This document shows positions 26,200-33,913 of a stretch of DNA of 64,000 nucleotides, one piece after another (the first letter of the stretch is position 1; the number at the start of each line of letters is the position of its first letter). The stretch is from Flavobacteriaceae bacterium (GTDB taxonomy: Bacteria; Bacteroidota; Bacteroidia; Flavobacteriales; Flavobacteriaceae), in NCBI GenBank assembly GCA_016649715.1, contig JAENXC010000003.1, forward strand, positions 1 to 64,000, read 5' to 3'. The notes below the pieces were generated by a model. The model was not told the DNA's origin and searched no databases. It saw only the letters and a program-made list of their open reading frames with translations. The translations under genes were made by a program, and so were the position numbers.

Positions 26200-26720
26200 G
26201 AATACAATTGGGAATTACCCAAATTCCTGTTGTGATTGGGGCGAGATAATTCCGTATTGGTTTTAGGGGAGGATTTTGGCTTTTATTGCGAAAGGGAAGC
26301 TCGTTTTTTTTTCTGTTATACAAATTCATTAGTGGGTATTAATAAAGGTATTTTTGGCGTATCTATATATCTAATTTGTTATTCATATACTATAAACATA
26401 CTTTAGATATCCTATACATATACTATATACAATCTATAAACATTATGTATAAATGATTAATAAGGACCATATCTGCAATCGGTTCCCACCGTTTTTTAAT
26501 GATTGAGCTTATTTTTTAAATAGCTTTCCAACATAACCCAATTTTTTTCTTCTATCTGCAAAAGACTTTAGTAGAGTTTAATGACTTTTCTCTGGGCGTT
26601 AAGGGAGGATTGGAGGTGAGAATTATCTGCTGATCTATTTAAAAGATTTTGACAGCAGTTTAGAAAAGAAATTATCACTTTTTTGCATTTATATTCTTAA
26701 ATTTGAATATTCATTACGAA

Positions 26721-26764
26721 CCTCTTATAGGGGTAGCAACCTGCCAAAACAGGCGAAGGTGCTA
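26721..26764 (+). ncRNA. Structured element resembling part of an S-box (SAM-I) fold
   Basis: TAGCAACCTGCC and GGCGAAGGTGCTA form a stem with a CCAAAACA loop, preceded by CGAACCTCTTATAGGGG. The GCAACC...AGGTGC arrangement matches the P3 arm of SAM-I riboswitches, but the kink-turn and P1 parts are not recognisable. It may be a relic or an unrelated hairpin. Confidence 0.25.
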
Positions 26765-26851
26765 AAACAATGAGCCTAACCAAGGAAAAATATGTTATCA
26801 CCTACTAAAGAGTTTTTTATTGTAAAGCGATTATTTAATTGAAACCTAATT

Positions 26852-27187
26852 ATGGATTATATTTATATATCTCAAAATGGGGATAGAGAATCAATTTTAG
26901 AGAGAAGGAATCAATTAATGGTTCTCTCCGACAAAGAAATAGTCTCACAATATAATAGGGAAGCTAAAATGGGAATTGTAGGAGTTCGGGCGCAAATTCT
27001 TCACATTATCGCTTTGCATCAAGTTTTTTTAAAAAGATTTAAGAAAAGTCCTATAAAGATTGTAAAAACAAAACACAAACATATCTTTTATTTTTTCAAT
27101 TCTAGGAAAGTCAAAGTGATGATTTTCAAGTTTGGAAAGCTCTTCAGAACTCAAAAATATTACTTCCTTTTTCACAGTTTTATATGA
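26852..27187 (+). CDS. Hypothetical protein, 3' end lost in a deletion
   Basis: The first 68 codons (MDYIYISQNGDRESILERRN, QLMVLSDKEIVSQYNREAKM, GIVGVRAQILHIIALHQVF) look like a genuine small soluble protein. From about 27055 the frame runs antisense into the decayed recombinase gene and the remaining 43 residues are probably not native. I infer that one deletion removed the end of this gene and the 3' half of the recombinase. Function is unknown. Confidence 0.45.
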   Translation: MDYIYISQNGDRESILERRNQLMVLSDKEIVSQYNREAKMGIVGVRAQILHIIALHQVFLKRFKKSPIKIVKTKHKHIFYFFNSRKVKVMIFKFGKLFRTQKYYFLFHSFI

Positions 27188-27826
27188 GAAAAGCAGGAAT
27201 GGGTCTTTATCCAGAAAGTCTTGTGCAATAGCATACTTAATAACTCTTCTAAAACGCTGTATGGCTTTATTTAAGGTGCTCTGCTGGAAGTTCTTCTTGG
27301 TCTTGAGGTAATACTCATATTCTTCTAAAAAGTTGCTCTTGACCTCTATTAATGGGTTGTCATTTTTTTTAAATTTAAATTTTATAAAATTCTTTAAATG
27401 CTTACCAGACTCCAAGTATTTATCATAAGTAACTTGCTTAATATCTTTACCTACCAGGACCTTTAATCTCTTAGTAAATAATCCATAAACCTCAACCACG
27501 CCAAACTCTTTTTTAGGTTTTTCACCCTTATACTTAGTATAAATATCATCTACATTAAATGTGTCATTGTTAACTTGTAGAAATAAAAAAGCCTGATTAA
27601 GTTTTTGTCTTATCAGGCTCAGTTGAGTGTTAAAGTATTTACTATCTGGTTCAGGTGGCTCTACGAGTTGTTGTTTGCTGTTCAAGTTGGAGCAATTTAT
27701 GAATAATCCTGTAGAGAATTGTTTTCTGGTTTTTAAAAATGTTACTCTGCAAATTAACACAGATTTCTTTATTTTATTTTTTGGTCTTTTACTTATATAA
27801 AAAAGTATAGTTAGCTTTGAGTTCAT
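27029..27826 (-). pseudogene. Truncated tyrosine recombinase (module 1)
   Basis: The product (265 codons) is closely similar to residues 1-250 of the complete recombinase at 30129-31331: same start (MNSKLTILFYISKRPKNK), same arm-binding and core-binding domains. It stops matching after FVFCFY, where the catalytic domain should begin, and reads nine unrelated residues. All catalytic residues (Lys, HxxR, His, Tyr) are missing, so it cannot recombine DNA. Confidence 0.85.
27812..27819 (+). promoter_or_regulatory. -7 box TAGCTTTG for the GIY-YIG-like gene
   Basis: A TAnnTTTG box lies 21 bp before ATG 27841, inside the first codons of the opposing recombinase gene. Module 2 has TAACTTTG at the same place (31317-31324). 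The two starts are only 14 bp apart, so the promoters must overlap the coding sequences. Confidence 0.5.
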
Positions 27827-27840
27827 AATAATTGAGTTTT

Positions 27841-28257
27841 ATGGTTAATGTTATTGACTTAAAAAAAGCCACATCAGAATTTTTTTCAAAATTTTGTAAA
27901 AAGGAGGCATTCGGAGAGTTTCCAGAATGGTCCTCTAGATGGGAATTTAAAGGTTCACTACCTAATAATGAACGAAAAGGTTGCTATGCTATTCTCTGTG
28001 GGGATGAAGTAATATATGTGGGATTGGGTATAAGTAATTCCAATAAAGGGAGTGGAATTGGCTCTAGAGTAAGTAAGTATTGGATGAGTACGAATGAAGT
28101 TATAAATGGTGAAAGAAAATATATATCTACTTCCAATGATATAACTTCTATAATAACCTTACCATTTGAAAATGGAACCTATTATTTAGCCGCAGCTTTA
28201 GAAGTTTATCTAATTTATAATTTAAAGTTGAAAAACAATAAATCATATTCTAATTGA
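27841..28257 (+). CDS. GIY-YIG-like nuclease-fold protein (module 1)
   Basis: A 138-residue protein. KGCYAILCGDEVIYVGLGIS resembles the paired strands of the GIY-YIG motif, followed by GSGIGSRVSKYW (candidate catalytic Arg) and ALEVYLIYNL (candidate metal-binding Glu). These positions fit a GIY-YIG nuclease, though the domain is divergent. It lies 14 bp from, and divergent to, the recombinase start; the same pair recurs in module 2. A role in excision or DNA cleavage during mobility is possible but unproven. ATG 27841 is preferred over TTG 27832. Confidence 0.6.
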   Translation: MVNVIDLKKATSEFFSKFCKKEAFGEFPEWSSRWEFKGSLPNNERKGCYAILCGDEVIYVGLGISNSNKGSGIGSRVSKYWMSTNEVINGERKYISTSNDITSIITLPFENGTYYLAAALEVYLIYNLKLKNNKSYSN

Positions 28258-28750
28258 AGTAAGGTTGTACCTTTTAATTTTGGTGGTTGTACCTATACCT
28301 GTACCTTTTTTTGATATAAACCAGTCAAATTTTACTTTTAAAAGGGATCATTGCAGGATACAAAAAAAGCCTCTCCAAGTAGGAAAAGCTTCTCATCGGC
28401 TTACTACATAAACCTTTCCTCAAATGAAGGATTGAGGTTGAAGATATATTGGTAAAACTACTCTAGTTTCACAGTAAAATCATTTTTGATTTGTTGTTTT
28501 TTAGCTCAGTTCTCTGTTGGCTTTAGTTTTTTTGCATTCATTTTTTTTAATTTCATACTTTTCTTTATCTAATTTAGAATTTTCAATTAAATTATGAATA
28601 TGCCACAAGGAAATATTTTTTTTAAATATTTCCTCAACGCACTACAATATGACGTTATTGTTAATTAACATTTCCTAAGAAAAATCTTAAAAAATAAAAA
28701 AGCCACCTGCTTGATGCGGATGGCTTCTTTCAATTATTATAAAAATTACT
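28258..28750. other. Gap with recombinase arm-like repeats
   Basis: A 493-bp gap without genes. TTGTACCT occurs at 28265 and 28287, with TATACCT at 28294 and TGTACCT at 28300, followed by AAAAAAAGCCTCTCC and the partial att-like GAAAAGCTTCTCATCGG (28385-28402). The same order follows the second GIY-YIG-like gene. The repeats could be arm-type recombinase sites. The rest is A+T-rich. Confidence 0.5.
28695..28737 (-). terminator. Terminator of the glycine-rich T9SS gene
   Basis: Read on the minus strand, AAGCCATCCGC and GCAGGTGGCTT pair and are followed by a T-run, directly after the stop codon at 28751. Confidence 0.7.
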
Positions 28751-30007
28751 TTACTTTTTAATCAATCTGTAGATTCCGGTTTGTCCCCCTGAAACTACTT
28801 TCATCAAGTAAGCTCCGGTGGATAAATTAGAAACATTTAACTGCGTAGTGGTTGTCCCTATGTTTTGATCGATCACTTTTTGACCTGATATAGTGTAAAT
28901 AACCACACTTTCTATGGTGCTATTTGCACGGAGATGCAACACTTCATTCATTGGGTTTGTATAATAGGTAAACCCATCTATCGCATTGTCTGCTGTTCCT
29001 AATACATCTGTTTCAAAAGTAACAGGACCAGACCAAGTACTAGTTCCAGTTCCACCACAATCAGCTTGTACGTAATAGTCATAAGAAGTATTAGGCATTA
29101 AACCTTCTAATAAGTAAGGTTTTGCTAACACCACTTGAGGGTTTCCTGTTCCTAAAGTAAAACCAGAAAAGCCCCATTCAATGTTCCAAGTAGTTGCTGT
29201 TCCATTTTCAGTCCAATCTAAAACAGCAGAAGTTAATTGAATATCAGATGCGGTTAAGTTTGAAGGATTTGAACAAGGATCGTTTCCCCAAGAAATCAAA
29301 GCGTAACCGCTATAGCCCATGCCTGGACCACCCCCATTTCCGTTTCCACCACCACCACCACCACCGTAGGGCATTCCACTGGCTGCAGGGTCGGTTATGT
29401 TACAGTTGGCATCTGTAAATCCAGCACCTTTACCTCCACTTCCGCTAGGAATTCCACCTCCAGCACCTCCACTTCCACCAGGTGTTTGACAAATTCCTGT
29501 CCAAGGGATGGTATCTCCACCATTAGATCCATTTCCTAGTGACCCAGCGGCACCACCTCCACCTCCACCGAAATAAGTATAATATCCACCTCCACCTTCT
29601 CCGCCAGTATAATTTAAAGTACCTCCAGAACCAATACCTCCAGCTCCACCGCCACCAACTTCTGGATTAGGAACCCAAATTCCTGGTCCACCACCAGTTG
29701 CCTGATTAAATGCTCCAACGATAGTTGTTCCTCCAGCGGTACCCGTTCCTCCAGCGGCACCAATTGTTACTGGAATTGTGGCTAAAGGGGTTACCGAATA
29801 AGTTCCTAATGAATAACCTCCACCGCCTCCACCGCCAGTACCATTAATTCCACCACCACCGCCTCCACCAACAACCTCAATGGTAATGGATGTGACGCCA
29901 GCAGGAACAGTAAAGTCTCCAGAAGTAATAAATTGCTGCGAACCTGATTGAGCGTAAATGAAGTTAGCGAATAAGACAATTGAAAGAAAAGAAAGTGTTT
30001 TTTTCAT
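28751..30007 (-). CDS. Glycine-rich surface protein with FN3 and T9SS sorting domain
   Basis: A 418-residue secreted protein: signal MKKTLSFLSIVLFANFIYAQ; residues 20-240 are a glycine-rich domain with runs of 4-7 Gly (opening FTVPAGVTSITIEVVGGGGG), of the kind used in adhesive or structural surface proteins; residues 245-330 form a fibronectin type III-like domain (PSNLTASDIQLTSAVLDWTE); the last 75 residues are a type-A T9SS sorting domain (YYTNPMNEVLHLRA, VVIYTISGQKVID, LSTGAYLMKV, final RLIKK). It lies between the two recombinase modules and is probably their cargo. The Gly codons leave open frames on the other strand, which I regard as shadows. Confidence 0.88.
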   Translation of the reverse strand: MKKTLSFLSIVLFANFIYAQSGSQQFITSGDFTVPAGVTSITIEVVGGGGGGGINGTGGGGGGGYSLGTYSVTPLATIPVTIGAAGGTGTAGGTTIVGAFNQATGGGPGIWVPNPEVGGGGAGGIGSGGTLNYTGGEGGGGYYTYFGGGGGGAAGSLGNGSNGGDTIPWTGICQTPGGSGGAGGGIPSGSGGKGAGFTDANCNITDPAASGMPYGGGGGGGNGNGGGPGMGYSGYALISWGNDPCSNPSNLTASDIQLTSAVLDWTENGTATTWNIEWGFSGFTLGTGNPQVVLAKPYLLEGLMPNTSYDYYVQADCGGTGTSTWSGPVTFETDVLGTADNAIDGFTYYTNPMNEVLHLRANSTIESVVIYTISGQKVIDQNIGTTTTQLNVSNLSTGAYLMKVVSGGQTGIYRLIKK

Positions 30008-30128
30008 GATTTGTCAGAGTTAGTTATGTGTTAAAAATCAATTTTTTTATTTTTAATTTATTCAACTTTCGCAAGCTTCATTTACCCAGCCTGCAAATGC
30101 AGGACGGGGAGTATACAAATATACAACA

Positions 30129-31331
30129 TTAAAATTTATCAGACAATTTTTTCATTTCCTCACTAACCCTTCTCTCTACAATCTCTCCATAATGATCCTG
30201 TGTGGTCTGCATCTTGGAATGTCCTAAAAGCTTGCTAACAATCTCCATTGGCACATCATTATAAAGAAGCACAGTTGTAGCAAAGGTCTTCCTATCTATA
30301 TGATGGGTTAGATTCTTATCCAATCCAACAATGGTTGCTATTTCCTTTAAATATCCATTAAACCTCTGATTAGATATATTTTTAAAAGCAAACACAGAAT
30401 CTTCATCCTTGTATTTATCTAATATTGCTAATGCTGTGGGTAGTAAAGGAACTTTATATGCTTTATTAGTCTTACTGCGTTTGATTTGCAACCATAGTTC
30501 ATTATCAAATTCCTTTACTATATCATCTTTCTTTATGGATGCCATTTCTTTATAGGCTAATCCAGTATAGCAACAGAACACAAATAGATCTTTTACTCTT
30601 TCTATTCTGGCAATTTCAAAAGTATGTTTCTCTAGTTTTTGGAGTTCATCAACAGTAAGAAATACCACCTCTTTTCTAGTTGTTCTATACTTATAGAGAA
30701 GAAAAGGGTCCTTATTCAAATAATCTTCAGAAATAGCATACATTATCACCTTTCTAAACCTCTGAATAGCCTTATTTAAGGTGCTTTGAGCAAGGTTTTT
30801 CTCTGTTTTAAGGAAGTATTCATATTGCCCTAAAAAACTGTTTTTAAGAGCCTTTAAATGGATGTCTTTTGTTCCAAATTCATGCTTGATAAAATCCTGT
30901 AAATGCTTTCCAGATTCTAGATATTTCTGATAGGTGACTAACTTAATATCAATTCCGATTAGCTTTTTAATTCTATCACTGTGTAAATGATAAGCTTGCA
31001 TTACTCCAACCTCATCCTTTGGGGTTTCTCCTTTGTATTGTTTATAGATGTCTAGTACAGTAAAAGGAGTTCCCTTAACCTGTAGAAATAAAAAAGCCTG
31101 ATTAAGTTGTTGTCTTATCAGGCTCAGTTGAGTGTTAATGTATTTGCTATCTGGTTCGGGAGGTTCTACTCGCTGTTGTTTGCTTTTCCAGTTGCATGAA
31201 TTAATGAATAATCCCGTAGAGAATTGTTTTCTACTTTTCATAAAGGTTAGTCTACAAATTAATACAGACTTCTCTTTTTTATTTTTTGGTCTTTTACTTA
31301 TGTAAAAAAGTATCGTTAACTTTGAGTTCAT
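30129..31331 (-). CDS. Tyrosine recombinase/integrase (module 2, complete)
   Basis: A 400-residue phage-type integrase. N-terminal arm-binding domain (FYISKRPKNKKEKSVLICRL), SAM-like core-binding domain, and a catalytic domain with RSKTNKAYKVPLL (Lys), LTHHIDRKTFATT (HxxR), LLGHSKMQTTQDHYGEI (His and nucleophile Tyr). The first catalytic Arg position reads TGLAYKEM, as in many Bacteroidota integrases. The gene is complete and may be active. It diverges from a GIY-YIG-like gene with a 14-bp gap and lies about 650 bp from a tRNA-Asp, a frequent integration target. Confidence 0.92.
   Translation of the reverse strand: MNSKLTILFYISKRPKNKKEKSVLICRLTFMKSRKQFSTGLFINSCNWKSKQQRVEPPEPDSKYINTQLSLIRQQLNQAFLFLQVKGTPFTVLDIYKQYKGETPKDEVGVMQAYHLHSDRIKKLIGIDIKLVTYQKYLESGKHLQDFIKHEFGTKDIHLKALKNSFLGQYEYFLKTEKNLAQSTLNKAIQRFRKVIMYAISEDYLNKDPFLLYKYRTTRKEVVFLTVDELQKLEKHTFEIARIERVKDLFVFCCYTGLAYKEMASIKKDDIVKEFDNELWLQIKRSKTNKAYKVPLLPTALAILDKYKDEDSVFAFKNISNQRFNGYLKEIATIVGLDKNLTHHIDRKTFATTVLLYNDVPMEIVSKLLGHSKMQTTQDHYGEIVERRVSEEMKKLSDKF
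31317..31324 (+). promoter_or_regulatory. -7 box TAACTTTG for module 2 GIY-YIG-like gene
   Basis: TAnnTTTG box 21 bp before ATG 31346, overlapping the recombinase start codon region, conserved in module 1. Confidence 0.5.
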
Positions 31332-31345
31332 TCTAATATAATTTT

Positions 31346-31771
31346 ATGTTTATTATTAAAGATTTAGAAGTAGCTACTTCAGAGTTTTTTTCTGAATATT
31401 GTAGAAAAGAAAAATTTGGAGAATTTCCTGAATGGTCTAATAAATGGACATTTAAAGGCACATTACCTTACAATAATGAGAAAGGATGCTATGCTCATTT
31501 AAATAAGAAAGATGAAGTAATATATGTTGGTCTTGGGATTAGTAATTCAAATCAAGGTAGTGGTATTGGGTCAAGAGTAAGTAAATATTGGACATCTACA
31601 AATGAATATGTTGATTCTGAAAAGTTATATAAATCAGCTGATGATAATGTAACTTCAATAGTAACTATACCATTTAAGGATGACACATTTTATCTAGCGC
31701 CTGCATTGGAGACATACCTAATTCAGAAATTAACACCAACCAAGAACAGAATCCACTCATCTGGAAATTAG
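31346..31771 (+). CDS. GIY-YIG-like nuclease-fold protein (module 2)
   Basis: A 141-residue homologue of the module 1 protein with the same landmarks: FFSEYCRKEKFGEFPEWSNK, KGCYAHLNKKDEVIYVGLGI, GSGIGSRVSKYW and ALETYLIQKL. Conservation of both the protein and its tight divergent pairing with the recombinase argues that the two work together. What the protein cuts, if anything, is not known. Confidence 0.62.
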   Translation: MFIIKDLEVATSEFFSEYCRKEKFGEFPEWSNKWTFKGTLPYNNEKGCYAHLNKKDEVIYVGLGISNSNQGSGIGSRVSKYWTSTNEYVDSEKLYKSADDNVTSIVTIPFKDDTFYLAPALETYLIQKLTPTKNRIHSSGN

Positions 31772-31772
31772 G

Positions 31773-31812
31773 TTGTACCTCCATTAAATTCATTATACCT
31801 AAAGTTGTACCT
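31773..31812. repeat. Arm-like repeats TTGTACCT after module 2
   Basis: TTGTACCT at 31773 and 31805 with TATACCT at 31794, in the same place as the module 1 repeats. Possible recombinase arm sites. Confidence 0.45.
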
Positions 31813-31911
31813 TTTTTAGCATGAAAAGGTGTCCTTTTAGATACAAACGACTAGAAACAAAAAAAGCCTCTCCACTTCGGCTCCGCTCAGTGCAGGCTTC
31901 AGGAAAAGCTT

Positions 31912-31948
31912 CTCATCGGTCTATTTCTAAACCACATCCTCTGTCGCT
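31912..31948. repeat. att-like direct repeat, right copy
   Basis: GAAAAGCTTCTCA followed by TCGGTCTATTTCTA and AACCACATCC, the counterpart of the left copy at 26163. Just before it, AAAAAAAGCCTCTCC is interrupted by a REP-like CTTCGGCTCCGCTCAGTG insert. It marks the probable right edge of the island, 33 bp from tRNA-Asp. Confidence 0.5.
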
Positions 31949-31980
31949 AAAGCTTTAGAGGACAACACAACATCTTGTTG

Positions 31981-32054
31981 CGGTCTGGACGAGACTCGAA
32001 CTCGCGACCCCCTGCGTGACAGGCAGGTATTCTAACCAACTGAACTACCAGACC
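31981..32054 (-). tRNA. tRNA-Asp (GTC)
   Basis: On the minus strand a full cloverleaf reads from GGTCTGG at 32054 to CCAGACC plus discriminator G at 31981. The anticodon loop is CCTGTCACG (anticodon GTC), and the T arm is GCGAGTTCGAGTCTCGT. CCA is not encoded. The island with the complete recombinase ends just beyond its 3' end. Confidence 0.95.
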
Positions 32055-32299
32055 AAATTTTCAATCCACCTTTCGGCAAACCCCAACAACAGTTGGGCTT
32101 AGTGAAAAATTGTTACCATACTTTTTGGGACACGTCCCTTGCCGTATTAAGCGGTGGCAAATATACCACTCCATTTCATTTTCGCAAACTATTTTATTGA
32201 AAAAAATAAATTAATTGTTACGAGTCATTTTTCTGAAATTTTACTAAAAAATAATAGGTGTAAAAACTACAAACTGCCTCTGAACACAGAACATTGAAA

Positions 32300-33229
32300 T
32301 TATCCAAACTTCTGACGTTCTACTAAATATGTAGTCAAAATCTTATTGAAACTTTCGTTTATGTCAGTTGCTACATACTTTATCCTGTATTGTGCACAGC
32401 GAAGTTGAAGCTCCTTAAAATAATCCTGCACCGCTTTTTCATAATCCTCCTTAATGTTCTCTGCGTAAAGATTAACGTGTTCTCCAGTTTCAACATCCAC
32501 AAATCGTTTGGGGCGGTTATTGAAATCAAAATTCACTTCCCGTTTTTTATCGAAAGTGTGAAAAAGAATTACTTCGTGTTTGTTGTATTTTAAATGTTGC
32601 ATCGCCTCAAATAGCTTTTCCGCTTCGGCATCGCTTTGGAACATATCCGTAAAAAGAAAAACCAACGAACGGCGTTTCAGCTTTTCGGCAATCAAATGAA
32701 GATGTTCGTATGTTTTAGTCTCTGTTTTTACTTTTGAAAAAAGCAAGGCTTCGTTCAACTTTTGGAGCAACATTTGGTGGTGGCGCTCACTGCCCTTTTC
32801 CGAAGTGTAGAATTCATATTTATCACTATAAATACTGAGTCCCACGGCATCGCGCTGTCGTTTCATCAAATTCATAATGGCAGCTGAGGCCAACACGGAA
32901 AAACCGATTTTGTTAAGTGAATTTATATTGAATTGTTTCAGTTTTGGATAATGCATCGAACTGCTGTTGTCTACAATCAAATGACACCGCAGGTTGGTTT
33001 CCTCTTCGTATCGTTTTGTGTAAAGTTTATCGGTTTTGGCGAAAAGTTTCCAATCTATATGTTTAGTGCTTTCGCCATTGTTGTAGATTTTATGCTCCGC
33101 AAATTCTGCCGAAAAACCATGAAACGGACTTTTGTGAAGCCCAGAAATAAAGCCTTCCACCACTTGTTTTGCAAGCAGCTCCAAGTTCTTAAAACCCGTA
33201 ATTTCGTTTATTTCTTTTTCTATATTCAC
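32300..33229 (-). CDS. DUF58 domain protein
   Basis: A 309-residue DUF58 protein with a von Willebrand A-like core: HIDWKLFAKTDKLYTKRYEE is the DUF58 signature, LIVDNSSSMHYPKL a MIDAS-like motif, and RRSLVFLFTDMFQSDAEAE the second acidic site. DUF58 proteins usually act with MoxR AAA ATPases; none is next to it here. The start is GTG 33229, and it sits at the end of a 53-bp tandem repeat that copies this start region three times. The GTG overlaps the TGA of the last upstream ORF (GTGA), suggesting coupled translation. Confidence 0.88.
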   Translation of the reverse strand: MNIEKEINEITGFKNLELLAKQVVEGFISGLHKSPFHGFSAEFAEHKIYNNGESTKHIDWKLFAKTDKLYTKRYEEETNLRCHLIVDNSSSMHYPKLKQFNINSLNKIGFSVLASAAIMNLMKRQRDAVGLSIYSDKYEFYTSEKGSERHHQMLLQKLNEALLFSKVKTETKTYEHLHLIAEKLKRRSLVFLFTDMFQSDAEAEKLFEAMQHLKYNKHEVILFHTFDKKREVNFDFNNRPKRFVDVETGEHVNLYAENIKEDYEKAVQDYFKELQLRCAQYRIKYVATDINESFNKILTTYLVERQKFG

Positions 33230-33388
33230 CTTGTCACCCTGAGCGCAGCCGAAGGGTCGTTTATTTCTTTTTCTATATTCACCTTGTCACCCTGAGCGCA
33301 GCCGAAGGGTCGTTTATTTCTTTTTCTATATTCACCTTGTCACCCTGAGCGCAGCCGAAGGGTTATTGATTTCTTTCTCTATATTCAC
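33205..33388 (-). repeat. 53-bp tandem repeats producing coupled upstream ORFs
   Basis: A 53-bp unit (ACCCTTCGGCTGCGCTCAGG repeat plus GTGAATATAGAAAAAGAAAT) occurs in tandem. It creates GTG starts at 33388, 33335 and 33282 before the gene's own GTG 33229. Each opens an 18-codon ORF (VNIEKEIN-PSAALRVTR) whose TGA overlaps the next GTG by GTGA. CCCTTCGGCTGCGCTCAGGG is a dispersed palindromic repeat. Confidence 0.85.
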
Positions 33389-33422
33389 ATTGTGCAAAGG
33401 ATTGGTTTCCCGTCTAAGTGGT

Positions 33423-33908
33423 TTAGAGGACTTTTTTCTTTAGAATATAAAAATCCGCCAATTCGCCAGTAATCAGATTGCCGGACATATCCAACATACT
33501 CAATTGGTTCTCGCCCGCTTTAAACTGAATAGTTCCATCCTTCGTTTTTAAAATAATTTTTGAGCCAGTGTCGTCCCAAGAAAAACTACCTTCTTCTCCT
33601 ATCTCTTTTTGTTTTTCTTCATATCCACTGAGATAGGTCAGCGACAGTATAAAGGTTTTGTCGCTTTTCAGTTCCAAAACGGTTTTAATACCCTCGCAAT
33701 CCGCGCAGGGCGTGGTGCCTTCATAAACTCCCGCCCAGTCGAGTGAGGTTTCAGAATTGTGGGAATCCACCATAGTTGAATCCACGGTTTCTATTGTTTC
33801 TTCTACCGGATTGGCAGACAGGTCCGAAGAAATTTCTTTCTTTTCGCCATTCTTGCAACCAACAAATGTAATTGCAGCAATTCCAAATACTAAGGTAACT
33901 TTTTTCAT
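33423..33908 (-). CDS. NlpE-like copper-resistance lipoprotein
   Basis: A 161-residue lipoprotein: lipobox ITFVGC, then an acidic linker and the NlpE N-terminal domain (DWAGVYEGTTPCADCEGIKT with the CxxC pair, LELKSDKTFILSLTYLS, GSFSWDDTGSKIILKTKDG). NlpE-type lipoproteins take part in envelope stress sensing and copper tolerance. The linker contains the palindromic element read as SDLSANPVEE, also found twice in the fusion gene at 4.0-7.1 kb. It begins 5 bp after the clpP stop, so the two may be co-transcribed. Confidence 0.85.
   Translation of the reverse strand: MKKVTLVFGIAAITFVGCKNGEKKEISSDLSANPVEETIETVDSTMVDSHNSETSLDWAGVYEGTTPCADCEGIKTVLELKSDKTFILSLTYLSGYEEKQKEIGEEGSFSWDDTGSKIILKTKDGTIQFKAGENQLSMLDMSGNLITGELADFYILKKKVL
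33795..33833. repeat. In-frame palindromic element, copy C (SDLSANPVEE)
   Basis: Reverse-strand copy of the element at 4169 and 5757: TTCTTCGGACCTGTCTGCCA then ATCCGGTAGAAGAA. It lies in the linker of the NlpE-like lipoprotein in the same translated phase as the other two. Confidence 0.65.
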
Positions 33909-33913
33909 AATTA

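Larger units (their letters stand above)
26064..26851. other. 788-bp A+T-rich gap, left edge of mobile island
   Basis: No gene is visible. It holds an att-like repeat near 26163-26199 (GAAAAGCTT and TCGGTCTATTTCTA), a very A+T-rich tract with repeated TATACTATA-like words (26340-26460), and a structured element at 26721-26764. Confidence 0.6.

Noticed and set aside
29194-29418. Small plus-strand ORF with a His run
   Set aside because: It is the antisense of glycine codons in the T9SS protein gene.
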